This document shows, piece after piece, positions 1 to 11,904 of a stretch of 64,000 bases of DNA (position 1 is the stretch's first letter; each line of letters starts with the position of its first letter). The position numbers were made by a program, and so were the translations under genes. Below the pieces are notes generated by a model that ran no database searches, was not told the origin of the DNA, and was given only the letters and a program-made list of their open reading frames with translations. The DNA is from Craterostigma plantagineum (lineage: Eukaryota > Streptophyta > Magnoliopsida > Lamiales > Linderniaceae): the NCBI GenBank assembly GCA_027422505.1, contig JAPQWV010001354.1, forward strand, positions 29,864 through 93,863. Reading direction: 5' to 3'.

Positions 1-71
1 ATAAGAAGTATTATCTTTGGAACTTGATTATTTTTGGAAGAGACAAATGTTTGATATTGTAATATATGCAG

Positions 72-3000
72 GTAGAGATTCTGGGAGTTTCTATTCCATG
101 GAGATCAATCCTTCCCCACAAAGAAAATCGAGCTAGATTTGTCACCAGTAATCCAGGAGAAGCGAATCCCTTCGTTTCTGGAACATATACTTCAAACGAT
201 GTCGGGACTTCATTACTTCAATCAGAGTCAAACAACTCATTGATTGACCTTTTGACAGGAGAAGTAATGATTTCGGATTCCAATCCCCAAACTGTTGCAC
301 CTGCCGTTCATGAAGGAAGTGACTTACTTGATTTCTTAAATGATGCTCCCACTCGGTCGGATGTAAACAACGATTCAGTGATCTCTGAGAAACCTTCAGA
401 TGGTGCTGTTCAACAGTACATGAAAATTTTCAAACTTCTTGCTGGACCTCACTGGGTATGTCCTATGCTGAAAATGAATTTGCTGATCGTGCTTTTAAAT
501 GCTGGTTTTGCTATCCATAAGGATTATTTGAGATATGTGTCAACATAATTGATAATTCGCAGATTCCTCCCTTCTGCTTATCAAAATCGTAACTCATTAT
601 TTGATCTTGACCCGTTCAGCAATAAAATCGGTTTAGCAGCCTTTAAGAGCATTTGTGGCATGCTCACGTTAAATTTTACAAAAACGCCGAATTTTTTAAC
701 TGATCGTGCATCATCGTATGGACTTGACCAATTTGCTAGTTTCTGCTTAACGAGAAACATGCAAGTATTGCGAATGGTAGTTATTCTTAATTTGTTATAT
801 CAACTGATGCACACTGATTACTCTATCATTCATTGCTCGGGAAAAAAAAATAGCAGGATAGAAGATTAGATTTCAACGAAGCTGTGAAGCTCGAAATAGA
901 ACGCCTTCTGCTGAATCTTTCTGCTGCTGAAAGGGATAGAGCACTATTGTCGATAGGCATTGATCCTGCCAGCATAAATCCTAATCTATTGCTTGAGGAT
1001 TCCTACATGGCAAGATTGTGCAAGTTGACAAACTCTCTTGCAGTGCTTGGGCATGCTTCACTAGAAGACAAAATAAATGCTTCTATCGGGCTTGAAAGAT
1101 CGGACTGTGATTCTATTGATTTCTGGAATATTACACGGATTTGGGAGAAATGTTCAGGTGGTGCATGCCAGATACGTTCTGAAACTGCTTTGGCATCTGA
1201 TGGATCCTTGGCTTCACCACCTGCCACAGATACCCATTCCATATTCATTTGTTCTGAATGTGGAAAGGAAGTGTGCAAAGTTTGTTCTGCTGGGAAAGGA
1301 GCTCTTCTACTCAGTTCCTTCAACTCCAAGGAGTTCTCGAGTTACAACGGCATAGCTTCCCAGGGAGGATCTGGCTCTGGATATTCAGCTGATGCATCTT
1401 CGAATCGCTCAACGGCCACACTTGGCGGGATTATCTGTAAACAGTGCTGCAATGAAGTTGTGCTTGATGCATTGATTTTGGATTATCTCAGGGTCTTAAT
1501 TGCCCGACGGAGAAGAACATGTATGGATGGTGCTTCAGAGAAAGCCTTGAATCACGTGTTTGGATCGTCCTTGAGCAATCATCTTCCTGAAGAAGCCCGA
1601 GAAGCAAAAAGCGCACTTGGTGCTAAATTACTGGAGAAATTGACAAACGGAGAGGAGTCACTTGCTGAGTTTCCATATGCCAGCTTTCTACATCCGGTAC
1701 TTACGATAGAAATGCAAATGTTTTCTCGACATTCAAGATTAGTTGATATCATACACACTGATCACCTTACCCCAAAATTTCAAAATTTCAGATATACCTA
1801 ATTACAAACACCTCAATAATGCCTCTCTTGCATGAGTGGAAACCTAGCTCTGTGCACCTGCTGCTTGAGAAAATCAATTGAAATAGGAACTTTATGAAAG
1901 TAAATGTGGAGAGTCGTTGCTATTATCTGTGTTGAATTTGGTTGTGCCTTTATGCTATGTAGGTTGAAACAGCACTAGGCTCAGCACCCTTTTCGTCGCT
2001 AATCACTCCTTTAGATACCATATCGGCAGAGTCATACTGGAAAGCTCCTCCTAGTGTCTCATCTGTGGAGTTTGTTATAGTCCTCGGTGATATCTCTGAT
2101 GTCTCTGGCGTCGTCCTTTTGGTCAGTCCTTGTGGCTACTCAGTGTCTGACGCTCCAACGGTAAGTATACATGCTACAGTTTTATTAGTGAGAAGCATTT
2201 TGCTTTACCGATTAATTCCTTTCTAATGTGTTTTCAGGTGCAAATCTGGGCGAGCAATAAAATTGATAGGGAAGAAAGGTCATGTACGGGGAAATGGGAT
2301 CTGGGATATTTGATTGCTTCGTCATCAGAACTCTGTGGCCCCGAGAAGTCAACCAATGACCACAAAGCACCAAGACACGTAAAATTCGCCTTTAGAAATC
2401 CCATTCGGTGCCGCATCATTTGGATTACCTTTAAGCTTCCACGAATTGGGTCTAATTCGGTGAACTTTGAGAGAGATTTCAGTCTCATGTCTATGGATGA
2501 AAATCCCTTTGCTCAACCTAGTAGGCGTGCCTCTTTCGGGGGAGAATACAACAGTGATCCGTGCATTCATGCTAAACGACTTCTAGTAATTGGAAAGACT
2601 GTGAAACAAGATGCAGGGGCTTCCTCTCCACAAGTCTCTGATCAATTAAACGTGAGGAATTGGTTGGATAGGCCTCCCAAATTGAACAGATTCAAGGTGA
2701 AGAAGCTTCAGTTTCGTACTTCTCATTTTCAAACAGAATTCAGTTCAGTCTCAAAACTACTTAACCATGTAGTGTGTAACTTCCTCTTCAACTGACTAAT
2801 TGCTCATCTTTTTTCCCTCTATTTTCAGCTTCCAATCGAAGTCGAAAGACTAATCGACAATGATCTCGTCCTCGAACAATTCCTACCCCCGTCCTCACCT
2901 ATGATTGCTGGATTTCGTCTGGATGGTTTCAGCGCAATAAAGAACCGAGTCAACCACTCACCTGCTTCGGAAGAAGATGTAAGAAACCCTACCATCTCTC

Positions 3001-3437
3001 TTTTAGAGGAGAGGCTCGTTTCTCCAGCTATACTGTACCTTCAAGTAGCATCCCTTCAGGTATATGTACCACAAAGATTCAAACCAGTTTTGCAACTTAG
3101 TTGGCATGATATCTAATTGTGTTTGTAATCATCACAATGTTTTCCTTCCCTTTAGGAATCTCACAATATGGTCACTGTTGCTGAGTATCGTTTGCCCGAA
3201 GTCAAACCTTCGACGCCCATGTACTTTGATTTCCCAAGGCCCATAAGCACTCGCCGTGTGACTTTTCGCTTGCTCGGGGACATTGCTGCTTTCTCTGATG
3301 ACCCTTCTGAGCAAGATGATTCTGAATACCGAGCTTATCCATGGCCTTCAGGTTTGTCTTTGGCGAATAGAGTTAAGTTGTATTACTACGCCGATCCTTA
3401 CGAACTAGGAAAATGGGCTGCTCTTTCAGCTGTCTGA
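72..3437 (+). CDS. SAC9: SAC9-type phosphoinositide phosphatase, C-terminal half (5' part lies outside the window)
   Basis: Six exons can be joined in phase: 72-455, 854-1696, 1963-2160, 2238-2696, 2829-3059 and 3156-3437, giving 798 residues and a TGA stop. The window opens inside an intron, so the start, the SAC catalytic domain and the WW domain are missing. Recognised from memory of plant SAC9: the segment with LNLSAAERDRALLSIGIDPA, the IDFWNITRIWEKC stretch, a cysteine-rich patch (CSECGKEVCKVCSAGKGAL, later IICKQCC) and the conserved end VKLYYYADPYELGKWAALSAV apart from its last residue. The region around APPSVSSVEFVIVL resembles a beta-sandwich, discoidin-like fold (inference). Plant SAC9 controls PtdIns(4,5)P2 levels and stress signalling. 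The second exon starts at CAG (854), which restores the phase after the TGG at 455. No frameshift was seen in the visible part. Confidence 0.93.
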
Positions 3438-6040
3438 ATTCAGTCCCGTCTGGATATTGTGTTTATTTTTCGTGGTTCTTTCACGTATTCGAGATCATGG
3501 AAATAGTGTTAATTATTCTTTTTCTTTACTCTTCTTTCGAAAATATTGGAAACTTTCATGTTGTATTTTTGCTCTCTTCCATTGTTTTGAGTATACCTGA
3601 ACAAACATGATAATGCATGCATATATAGGTACTTGGGGTTATGTTGTGGATACTGTTATCGTTTTCATCGCCTTTTGAAAGATGGATTGTGGCAGATACT
3701 GAAGAGAAGATATTCTATTGAAGAAGCTAACAAACAAAATGATTGAATGATATGGGGGCTCTATAATTTGTTTTTACCAAGCCAAACTTGGTAACGTGTT
3801 CGAATGTTCCTACTAAACAAATATATCAAACCGAGAAACGCCTGACGAGCTACTGAACAATTTCCCACCAAAGAGGTAGTATTACATAAAATATATACCA
3901 AAATCCTCGAAATTAATATCTTCGGACAATCGGTGAAGGTTAATCTGATGTAAGTAATGACAAGTGCATTCCATGATGAGAAGGGACGATTATTTCAAAG
4001 TTCATGCATTGGGCGTACGTAACTTTATGCTTAGATGAGGCGGTGAGCATTTGACTAATTGTCGAAGAATAATATTGAAGTCGATTTTTCCTTGCAATGC
4101 ATGGAATGTCGTCTTTGATGAAAGTAAAACCTAGCCGCTTACGTTGAAAATGTGAGAGATAAACACGTGAGAGATGATTATCACACGGAGCTTTTTAGAT
4201 GATCAATGTAATAACAAACTGCGATTTAGAGTATAGTTCCACTCTAAAAAGAAAACCCTAAATTGAGTCGTCTATCATTTATAGAGTCTAATCATTTTTA
4301 AATGAGTTTCAAGAATTTGTATTTTGAAATCCTCCACTTTACCCCTGAACAACGTGAGGCCTCGATCTTAATATCCTCCGAATTTTATGTTAGGGGCAGG
4401 ATCCTAGGTTATGGAATATTAAAGAGAACACTATTATCTGAATTGGTTTACATGTAAATGCCTTTCGAAATTCATTGCGAAATGAGTGATTTGAACGAAA
4501 TTAATACTGGAAATCCACATTCAAGGATCCAACGGAGCATTTACGGCTGTTCAATGAATATGGACATATATGTTTAATGCGAATTGCAAGTCAATAATAA
4601 AGATGTAATCATCATGATCTACACTTACAGCAATTCAACAAAAATAAATAAATAAAAAATAAAATATTTAAATTATATGACAAGTCTATTCTTAATACAT
4701 GTACAAACAAATTATATATTCACCTTGTTATACACACACCATACGATTAATCATATGTACGTGCCTTTGAATAAATTTTAATTACAATATAGTCTACGCC
4801 ATAATAAGTTATAATAAATGAAACACTCACCTTCTTGTTTTGTTTCGGTTACATGTTGAACAGATGGACCAACACACACACACACTCTCAGACTATCATG
4901 GGGAGTATATATGAATATATGATCCTGAGAAAATTTAAATTTTAAAATATTTAACAGGAAATATAAAATATAAATCCAACTGGTAAATAGCAAGCCGAGG
5001 GTAGGGTATAATATAGGGTCACATGGACATGCCCATTCTTCCATCGTCAATGTTAAGTGTACAATGTCACGAACCAATAATTAATAAAATAATGCATGTA
5101 GTATATACACGCAGACTTCTGGCCTATAATAAAAATTATAGTAAAAATAAAATATAGAAGAATCAAATGTGTCTATTTCGATCAAGACGTAATCTTCAAA
5201 TATCTTGAAGAGGAAAAGAGAGACAAGATAGAAGACGGAGGAAAACAGGAAATAGCACGAAAATATAACAAGTTGGAGGCAACAACAATAAAAAAATTCA
5301 AAAAATGTGTCCAAAGGTGAAGAACCTTGGTTTAAATTCCAGGAAAAATTGATACTTATGTGGTCCAAAAAAAAGTTAAAAAAAAAAAAAGAAAAACACG
5401 TTTCCCCACTTCTTTGTGCATATACATTGAACCTTTCAACGATATTGTTCTTTTAATAACTCCATTTACGTAGTGGGACATATGTAGAAGCCAGTTTTTC
5501 ACCTCAGCAAAGTAACATCTCACCTTGCTATTATTATAGAACTTTAGTCTATTTAATAAGTTCATTTGCATGTACTTTAAATATTTATATACCATTTGCT
5601 ATATATTAATGATTCAAAATATACAAGTGGAGTAAGAACAACTCCACCCCAACAGTCCAACCAACCACTATTAATTTTTCTACATAAAAGGACAATTTTG
5701 GGATGTAAGTTTACTTTATTCATAAATTACTTTCGAAGTAAATATTTTATTTCCTTAAATAATAAAGAAAGAAAATATAGTATTTTAAGGCAACATGTGT
5801 TCATTAAGGCACAAACAATGAGTTTTACCCACATATATATATATATATTATCTAACAAAGCCACCATATTCTCTCGAGCAACTTTTTCTTGCCCTTTGAA
5901 ATAATGTCTCTCGTCTCCCATTTCCAACAATTGACGCAACTCACTAGCACACAGGTTAACAAAGCGTTTTCTTAAAAAAAAAAAAAAGAAGATTGTTCTT
6001 CTATATAATTAGGTGCAGAAGAACACAACTTTCTGCATTT
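3438..6040. other. Intergenic region, nothing recognised
   Basis: The first part is the 3' UTR of SAC9. The remainder is AT-rich with scattered short open frames that have no family resemblance, homopolymer runs (5375-5391) and a short TA-rich stretch near 5837. The last few hundred bases should hold the promoter of the ARGOS-like gene. Confidence 0.6.
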
Positions 6041-6075
6041 CCGATCTCTGACGATCAAGATAACAAAGAGGAGCC

Positions 6076-6428
6076 ATGGATTTCAGAATTTGTATTATAT
6101 AACAGGTATTTCTTGTCTCGTGAGGAAACTAATAGTCTTGAATAGTTGAATCTACGATAAAGCTGTAAGAACTGCTAAGTTATGAATAATGTACATACAT
6201 ATATTTTGGCATGCATTCTTTCTACAAGCTATGGATTGGAGGATAAAAGATTGTTTTTTCCCATCTTCCTTGTGGAGTTATGCTAAGTTTCTTCTTACCT
6301 GGGCTGCTATTACTTATACAGTTTCATCTTTCACTTTCAGTCATCTCAATGTAAAATTTCCTTGCATAGTTATTATCATACATATGTTTGGTACGTGGAT
6401 CATCGTTGTTCTCATATTTAAGGGTTTC

Positions 6429-6474
<46 letters not shown>

Positions 6475-6614
6475 GTTTCTTGACGATCCACCGCTGAATA
6501 TATATGAACATATGGGCGAAGAAGGCAAAGCATCATCAAATAAAAATAAAATGGAGTGCTACAGTTCGTTTTCTTTATCACAACCAGGAAAAAAACACGA
6601 AAAGACAAGAGTGA
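6076..6614 (+). promoter_or_regulatory. Leader of the ARGOS-like gene: leader intron and two uORFs
   Basis: A probable leader intron runs from the donor at 6106 (ACAG/GTATTT) to the acceptor at 6475 (CTCTGCAG); its polypyrimidine tract is a (CT)20 microsatellite at 6432-6471. An eight-residue uORF (6076-6102) ends three bases before the donor. A second ATG at 6504 opens a 36-codon uORF ending TGA at 6612-6614, which overlaps the main ATG (6512) in another frame. The splice sites and ATGs are visible; their use in the transcript is inferred. Confidence 0.5.
6432..6471 (+). repeat. (CT)n microsatellite
   Basis: About twenty CT units lie immediately before the TGCAG acceptor of the proposed leader intron of the ARGOS-like gene. 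Confidence 0.95.
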
Positions 6615-6835
6615 AAAAAACTGGCGTGTTATGCCGTTACTTCACGGCGGAATCTGTATTTCTGTTTGTTTGCTTAACGGCGTCATTGCTGATACTGCCT
6701 CTCATACTGCCGCCGTTACCTCCTCCTCCGTTAATGCTGCTGTGTATTCCAATTCTCATCATGGGTTTGCTCATGGTATTGGCTTTCATGCCCACCTTAT
6801 ATATTGCTAATATCAGCAGAGATGTCAACGTCTAA
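6512..6835 (+). CDS. ARGOS/ARL/OSR-family organ-size regulator
   Basis: A single-exon ORF of 107 residues. Residues 1-42 are polar and variable. Residues about 44-97 match the OSR domain: FTAESVFLFVCLTASLLIL, a proline hinge PPLPPPP, then a second hydrophobic helix ending VLAFMPT. Two membrane segments joined by a proline-rich hinge are the hallmark of ARGOS, ARL and OSR1. In Arabidopsis these small ER-associated proteins promote organ growth and dampen ethylene sensitivity. Length and architecture fit the family. The ATG at 6512 is chosen because it gives the whole polar head plus domain; an overlapping uORF begins eight bases upstream. Which subfamily member it is cannot be told by eye. Confidence 0.9.
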   Translation: MGEEGKASSNKNKMECYSSFSLSQPGKKHEKTRVKKTGVLCRYFTAESVFLFVCLTASLLILPLILPPLPPPPLMLLCIPILIMGLLMVLAFMPTLYIANISRDVNV

Positions 6836-7746
6836 TGTAATAATTTCCTTTCTTTGAAGCTTTTTTTTTTCTAAGAAAAACAGACACCCAATGAATATAC
6901 ATGATAGAATTTTCTTGAATATGCTTCTTTATTACTTTCGTCATATTGTAGCCGCCATCCGAGAATTTTCAAGCATATGCAATAAAACTTGTAGGTTGTT
7001 CACTTCGTTTTTTGGTGTGTTATAGTTGACTCCTTACGAAGTCTGAGTAATAGAGAATTCTTGGATTGGAACAGTTTCAAACATGGTGAAATAAAAACTC
7101 AGAACAATCAACATAGTTTGTCTCCCAAATAGCACAGAATATGGTGGTAGAAACTAATTCGATCGAAATCTCAGAGGCCAATGAAGCAGTTGCTCCACAG
7201 AGCACATTTTAGATAGCTGAAAGTTGAAACAGAAAAGATCCTCCAACAATGTACCTTTCTCTTCCAATTTGGGCCCTCAAACTATTAACTGGGATGTTGG
7301 ATCTAATATGAACAAATATGGGTTGGAGTGGTCATTTTCTCACCTAAAGCTGTTGTCTAAACTCTAAACCCACTGCCTATAAATGCACTTGTCAAAATTG
7401 TGGTCTTCTTTATTTTCTTACGATAAATAAATTCAAAATGATCAGAAACCTGAAAATACGCAAGGCATAAGAGGTAGAAAAGCATTTTGAAGCCATGCAT
7501 GAAACCAGACAATCAAATACAGCAGTTTAATCCTCAGATTTTTTGCTAAAAAAGTTCGGATGATCCCAAGTGAATCTTTAATATGCATGCATGCAATATT
7601 CCAAAATACTATAAGATTGTAAAACATGGATAGCCATGAAAACGCAAAGTCATAAGAAACAACAACATTATGAATTTAAGACACGGGCTTGTCCTCAAAA
7701 TGCATTTAAAAATGACCATCTTCTTCACTCCATATGCTGGGGCTCA
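6836..7746. other. Convergent 3' flanks of the ARGOS-like and HDA genes
   Basis: This contains the 3' ends of two genes transcribed towards each other. No further coding signal is recognised. Confidence 0.55.
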
Positions 7747-10002
7747 TCAATCTTCATCGTCATCCTGCAAATTATAAGAGAAAAGTGTTTGACAAGATCA
7801 TCATCTTCCATGGTAAAGTTTTCATTGGACTGTAATTTGTAGTTTATGGAACATATAGAAAAAAAGAGGTACCATACCGTATCTTCTGCTTTAGGTTCGG
7901 ACTTGACCCTGTCAGTGATGACCGATCTGTTCCAAAAAGGCGAATAAATTACGAAGGCGATGGTTCAAGGGTTAAGAAACAGAATGGTAGAAGAAAAAAG
8001 AAACAAACAATAGAAATAATATGAATTGTGTTACCCTTCATCCTCAATTTCTTCCATTTCCGAGTCAGTATCATCCTCCTCCTCAGACTCATCTTTCACC
8101 TGCATTTCATGCCCGAAAGTGTTAAGGAAAAGGTAAATTCATCAAAGTTTACTGCTACGCTTAGCACAGAGGTTAAGAAGAGCTTCTAACTATATATCAA
8201 CTGTCTCCTATTACACAGTGCCATCACTGCATGAGAATATAATCCATCATTAGTTGACTTTCACCACACCAACAAATTTCATCATACATAGTCCATCATA
8301 TCTTTTAATTGCTTGCACTTGAGTACAGCAACGGCCATGGAGGTCTAAGATTAAACCACAGTGATGAGCATGATGATCATCTATTACAGCGTAAGACACG
8401 ATAACACTACAACACACACACACACAATTGTGAAACTCTAAACGAAAGCAGTAAAATAAGACATGAATGGAGTAGAACAGAACAGGAACCGAATAAGCAC
8501 CTCTGGCAATATCATATGGGGCGGGCGCAACTGAAACTGAACGCTCGGCGCATGTTGAAGCTTCGTCAGATTCTCGAGATGCTTCGACCTCACAGCTTCC
8601 AATTCAGACCGAGAATTCTTATTCTCCACATTACACGGAGGCTCAAACAGCTTGTAAGTCGGAGCAAAATACCCCATATATTCGTGGTCAGGCATATCTT
8701 CTTCAAGCTCTGTCCCAACCGCTACGCCAGTCTTTTCAAAAGAAAAAAGGGTTCAAAATTAACATCAAATAGTCCATCTATAGAATAATCAACTTATATC
8801 TTATCTGAGTGTGTCAGCATATCATACTGATATAGGTTAATAGTGCCAAGAAACTCATCTTTATTATGACAATAGTATGAACTAGGCAAAGCATGTAAGG
8901 TTTATTACCTCATAGCACCAGCAGCGAGGGACATTACGTAGCGTATATCCACCTCCCCCAAGCAACAGCATAGGCACATTAAAGGATCTCATGAACTTCA
9001 CACACTCGCCATGGCCTCTAATTGAGAGGTTGAAGCATCCCAGGCGATCCCCGAGAGAGAGTCAGCGCCACACTGTAGCACTATTGCCTGTGGCCTGTAA
9101 ACTTCCATGACTTTGGTCATTATGGGCTTGAAAACAAACTGATAGCTCTCATCGTCTATTCCGTCGTTCAAAGGAACATTGAGGGAGTAATACTTCCCCT
9201 TACTGTAACCTATATCCCTCATACTCCCAGTTCCAGGGAAATAGTCTCCATACTTGTGAAAGGAAACTGTCATGACCCTATCCGTAGAGTAGAATGCTTC
9301 CTCGACACCATCTCCGTGGTGAATGTCGATGTCCACGTATAGAACACGCTGAATTTGGAAGAAAGATAACGGTCAAATGAAGAAAAAAAAAAGAAGCAAA
9401 CCTATGCAGTTCAACTAGCAATGCAGTGACAATGAAAAATGAAAAGAAGGAAAAAAAATGGAAGGTTGCCCTACCTCGTGTGCTTTTAGAAGCTCAAGGA
9501 TAGCCAGCACTATGTCATTCACATAGCAAAAACCCGACGCCTCGCTTTTCTTCGCATGGTGCAAACCGCCGGCCCAGTTAATTGCAATGTCAGAAATCTC
9601 ATGATTGAGCTTCACAGCCGCGCCCACTGAACCGCCGGCGTACGACTGACAAAAGGGGAAAAGGCCATCGAAGACTGGGCAATCTTCGCCCACGTTGAAT
9701 CTCTTGAGATGTATGGCCTCATCCAATTGGGATTCCGGGGTTATTCTCCTCAAGAAAGCGACGTAATCGTCGTCGTGAAATCTGCAGAGATCGTTCGTTC
9801 TAGCTGGTATGGGCCTGACGACTTTCATACGCTGAAGAAGTCCATAGTGGGCGAGGAGGGCGTGCGTCATACGAACTCTGTGTGGCTTCATTGGATGGCC
9901 TTGTCCGTAATAATAGTTTCCAATCTCGGGATCGTAGAAATAACTAACTTTTCGCTTAACTCCGTCGGGCCCAGATGGTAAGGAATTGCCGCCAGTTTCC
10001 AT
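7747..10002 (-). CDS. HDA19: Class I (RPD3) histone deacetylase, HDA19-like, with a one-base frameshift
   Basis: Six exons join on the minus strand: 10002-9475, 9348-8909, 8731-8501, 8099-8035, 7926-7878 and 7764-7747. The N-terminus ([32 protein letters not shown]) is HDA19-like. Deacetylase motifs are visible: the His-His pair in [16 protein letters not shown], the zinc-binding region [17 protein letters not shown], and after the shift [10 protein letters not shown] with the catalytic Tyr. The conserved sequence should read [13 protein letters not shown], but only four G's (plus-strand CCCC, 9049-9052) stand where five are needed. Exon 2 is 440 nt and would be in phase at 441. As written the protein stops after about 292 residues; repaired it would be 443, with a short acidic tail compared with about 500 in HDA19. 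An error in the assembly or a decaying duplicate are both possible. Nuclear chromatin corepressor by family. Confidence 0.88.
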
Positions 10003-11316
10003 TTTTCGAAAGATCGTTTTTTTTTTTACCTGCGACACGTGGTGGGCGAAGGCCCGAAAAGGGACAAACGGTCGAAGCGCGTTATAAATGGGAGGAAGAA
10101 CTGTCAAGCCAATACTAACTGAATCAAGTTAAACTAAGAACAACATGGATCAAACTAATTGAGGAGTCAGAACTCGTCAGGGATAGATCTACAAGGAGTC
10201 AAATCAAAGTAAATTCACCAAACAACTACATGTAATTGGGAGTTGTCGAAAAAAGTTCCATAGATCAGCTGAATAAACGACTGATTTGAGCTAAGAGTCC
10301 ACTAACAGTACTAAGAGAACAAATCCACCACATTTTACAATGGTCAACATAAAATCAACCAAGCTTTGAAAAAGGAACTGGGCAAGTTAGAGCTGCATAA
10401 ATCACGGCCTAGGGCATATAACATATGATGCTCTCTCATCCAAAGAAACAAACTTTCCTGAAAAACGCAGGTAAGATAGATCAAAGACTCACGCGCGAAG
10501 GAGAATTTTAACAGGTTTCAGCAGAAGCAAGGTCATCGTTGAAAGACACAACCTCGGTTCAAAACAGTACCACCATAATTAAGCAAACAAATTCCACGAA
10601 AATCAACAATCGGTGATTAAGCCTAAACAGCATCTGATGAAGAACTCACGGAAATTCACAATCGAGACTCTACGTTAGCAGCTTCTGGCCGCGCAGCAAC
10701 CAAGAGAGAAATAAAAAAAAAGGAGAGATTGAAGGAGATTTGGTAATCGGTGAGCTAGGGTTTTTCGGAGAGTCCGACGAGAGCTGCTGCTTGTAACCTC
10801 AAAACTTTACATGCAAGGCTGCCAAATGTTATATAGTGATATCAACACTGTTTACCGACGTCATAATTTTTATATGATAATAATATATAAATTAAATAAT
10901 CCCTATATTTTCTCCACAATCATATCTATGTTATTGAGTTACTGACTAATGTATATGTATGTCTCTTATAGAAATTTTCTCGCCCGAGTCGGCGACGCGT
11001 GAATATTCTAGGAAATTTATTTATTGCAAAAAGATTTTTACAATAAAATATTTCGAATAAGTACTATAGAATAAAAAAATGGCATTAGTTTTGGATGCCA
11101 ATCCAATCTTCTGTTTGGGAAATAAGTTCTTTTTCATTTTACTTTCATATGCCATAGTTTTTTCATTCTGACGTATTTCCATTATAAATTAATAAAATCT
11201 TAAAGACAAACCAGTTTTCTTTGAAAACTGAAATCCAAGCTGGCTCGACGAAACGACTAATAACTAAGAGGGATTGGAATTGGATTTTAGCAATAAAAAT
11301 TATATTATTAATGCCT
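10003..11316. other. HDA leader/promoter and AT-rich intergenic DNA
   Basis: The long stretch up to about 10800 probably holds the HDA 5' UTR, perhaps with a leader intron; on the minus strand a CTAGGG-rich leader segment lies near 10750. No coding signal follows up to the MITE. Confidence 0.45.
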
Positions 11317-11635
11317 TAAGGTAACCACAATGGTGGTTTATATATGTGTCATATGTGCTTATTTGGCACTTTATATGACACACCACCATTGTGGACGTGT
11401 CATGAGTATGACATTGTGTCATATTTATGACACTGTGTTATAAGAATATTAAAATAGTTGGAGGAGAGAGAATGAGAGAGAAGAAAAAAGAAATTATTTA
11501 TGTATAGTTGTGGGTCCGTGTTATAGTAGTGTTAGAAAGAAGAAGAATAAAAGTGTTATAGAATAAAATATAGGAAAATATAGTGAAAAGATGACGTAGC
11601 AGTATTATGAGTGTGTTATTGTTGTGGACACCTTA
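11317..11635. mobile_element. MITE with TAAGGT...ACCTTA ends, PIF/Harbinger-like
   Basis: The left end TAAGGTAACCACAA and the right end TTGTGGACACCTTA are imperfect inverted copies about 318 bp apart, with TTA at both edges, as expected for a TWA target duplication. Inside the left end is a strong hairpin: CCACAATGGTGG (11325-11336) pairs with CCACCATTGTGG (11383-11394), and GTGTCATAT pairs with ATATGACAC within it. It has no coding capacity. The superfamily assignment is inferred from the target-site pattern only. Confidence 0.6.
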
Positions 11636-11904
11636 CTAGACCGTTCTAATTAATATGCCTTGTAACTTGTAACTAATTTTGTACAGTTAAAAAAAATCTA
11701 CAATAATAAATGATTGGAAACCTAGAAAAAGCATTGATTATTATAACAAATGGTGTGAACATATTCTTAGTTTTGGAAATTGACAATTATGATGACTAAA
11801 AGATAAAATTTCGCGAAAGTTATACCATTAACAAAATTTTAATTACTCTTGGGTAGTAATAGTAATCGTAACGTACTTAACTACTTTCCGTTCTCTTCTC
11901 TGCA

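Noticed and set aside
6189..6497. 102-codon frame upstream of the ARGOS-like gene
   Set aside because: It lies within the proposed leader intron and its end is the CT repeat translated as Leu-Ser.
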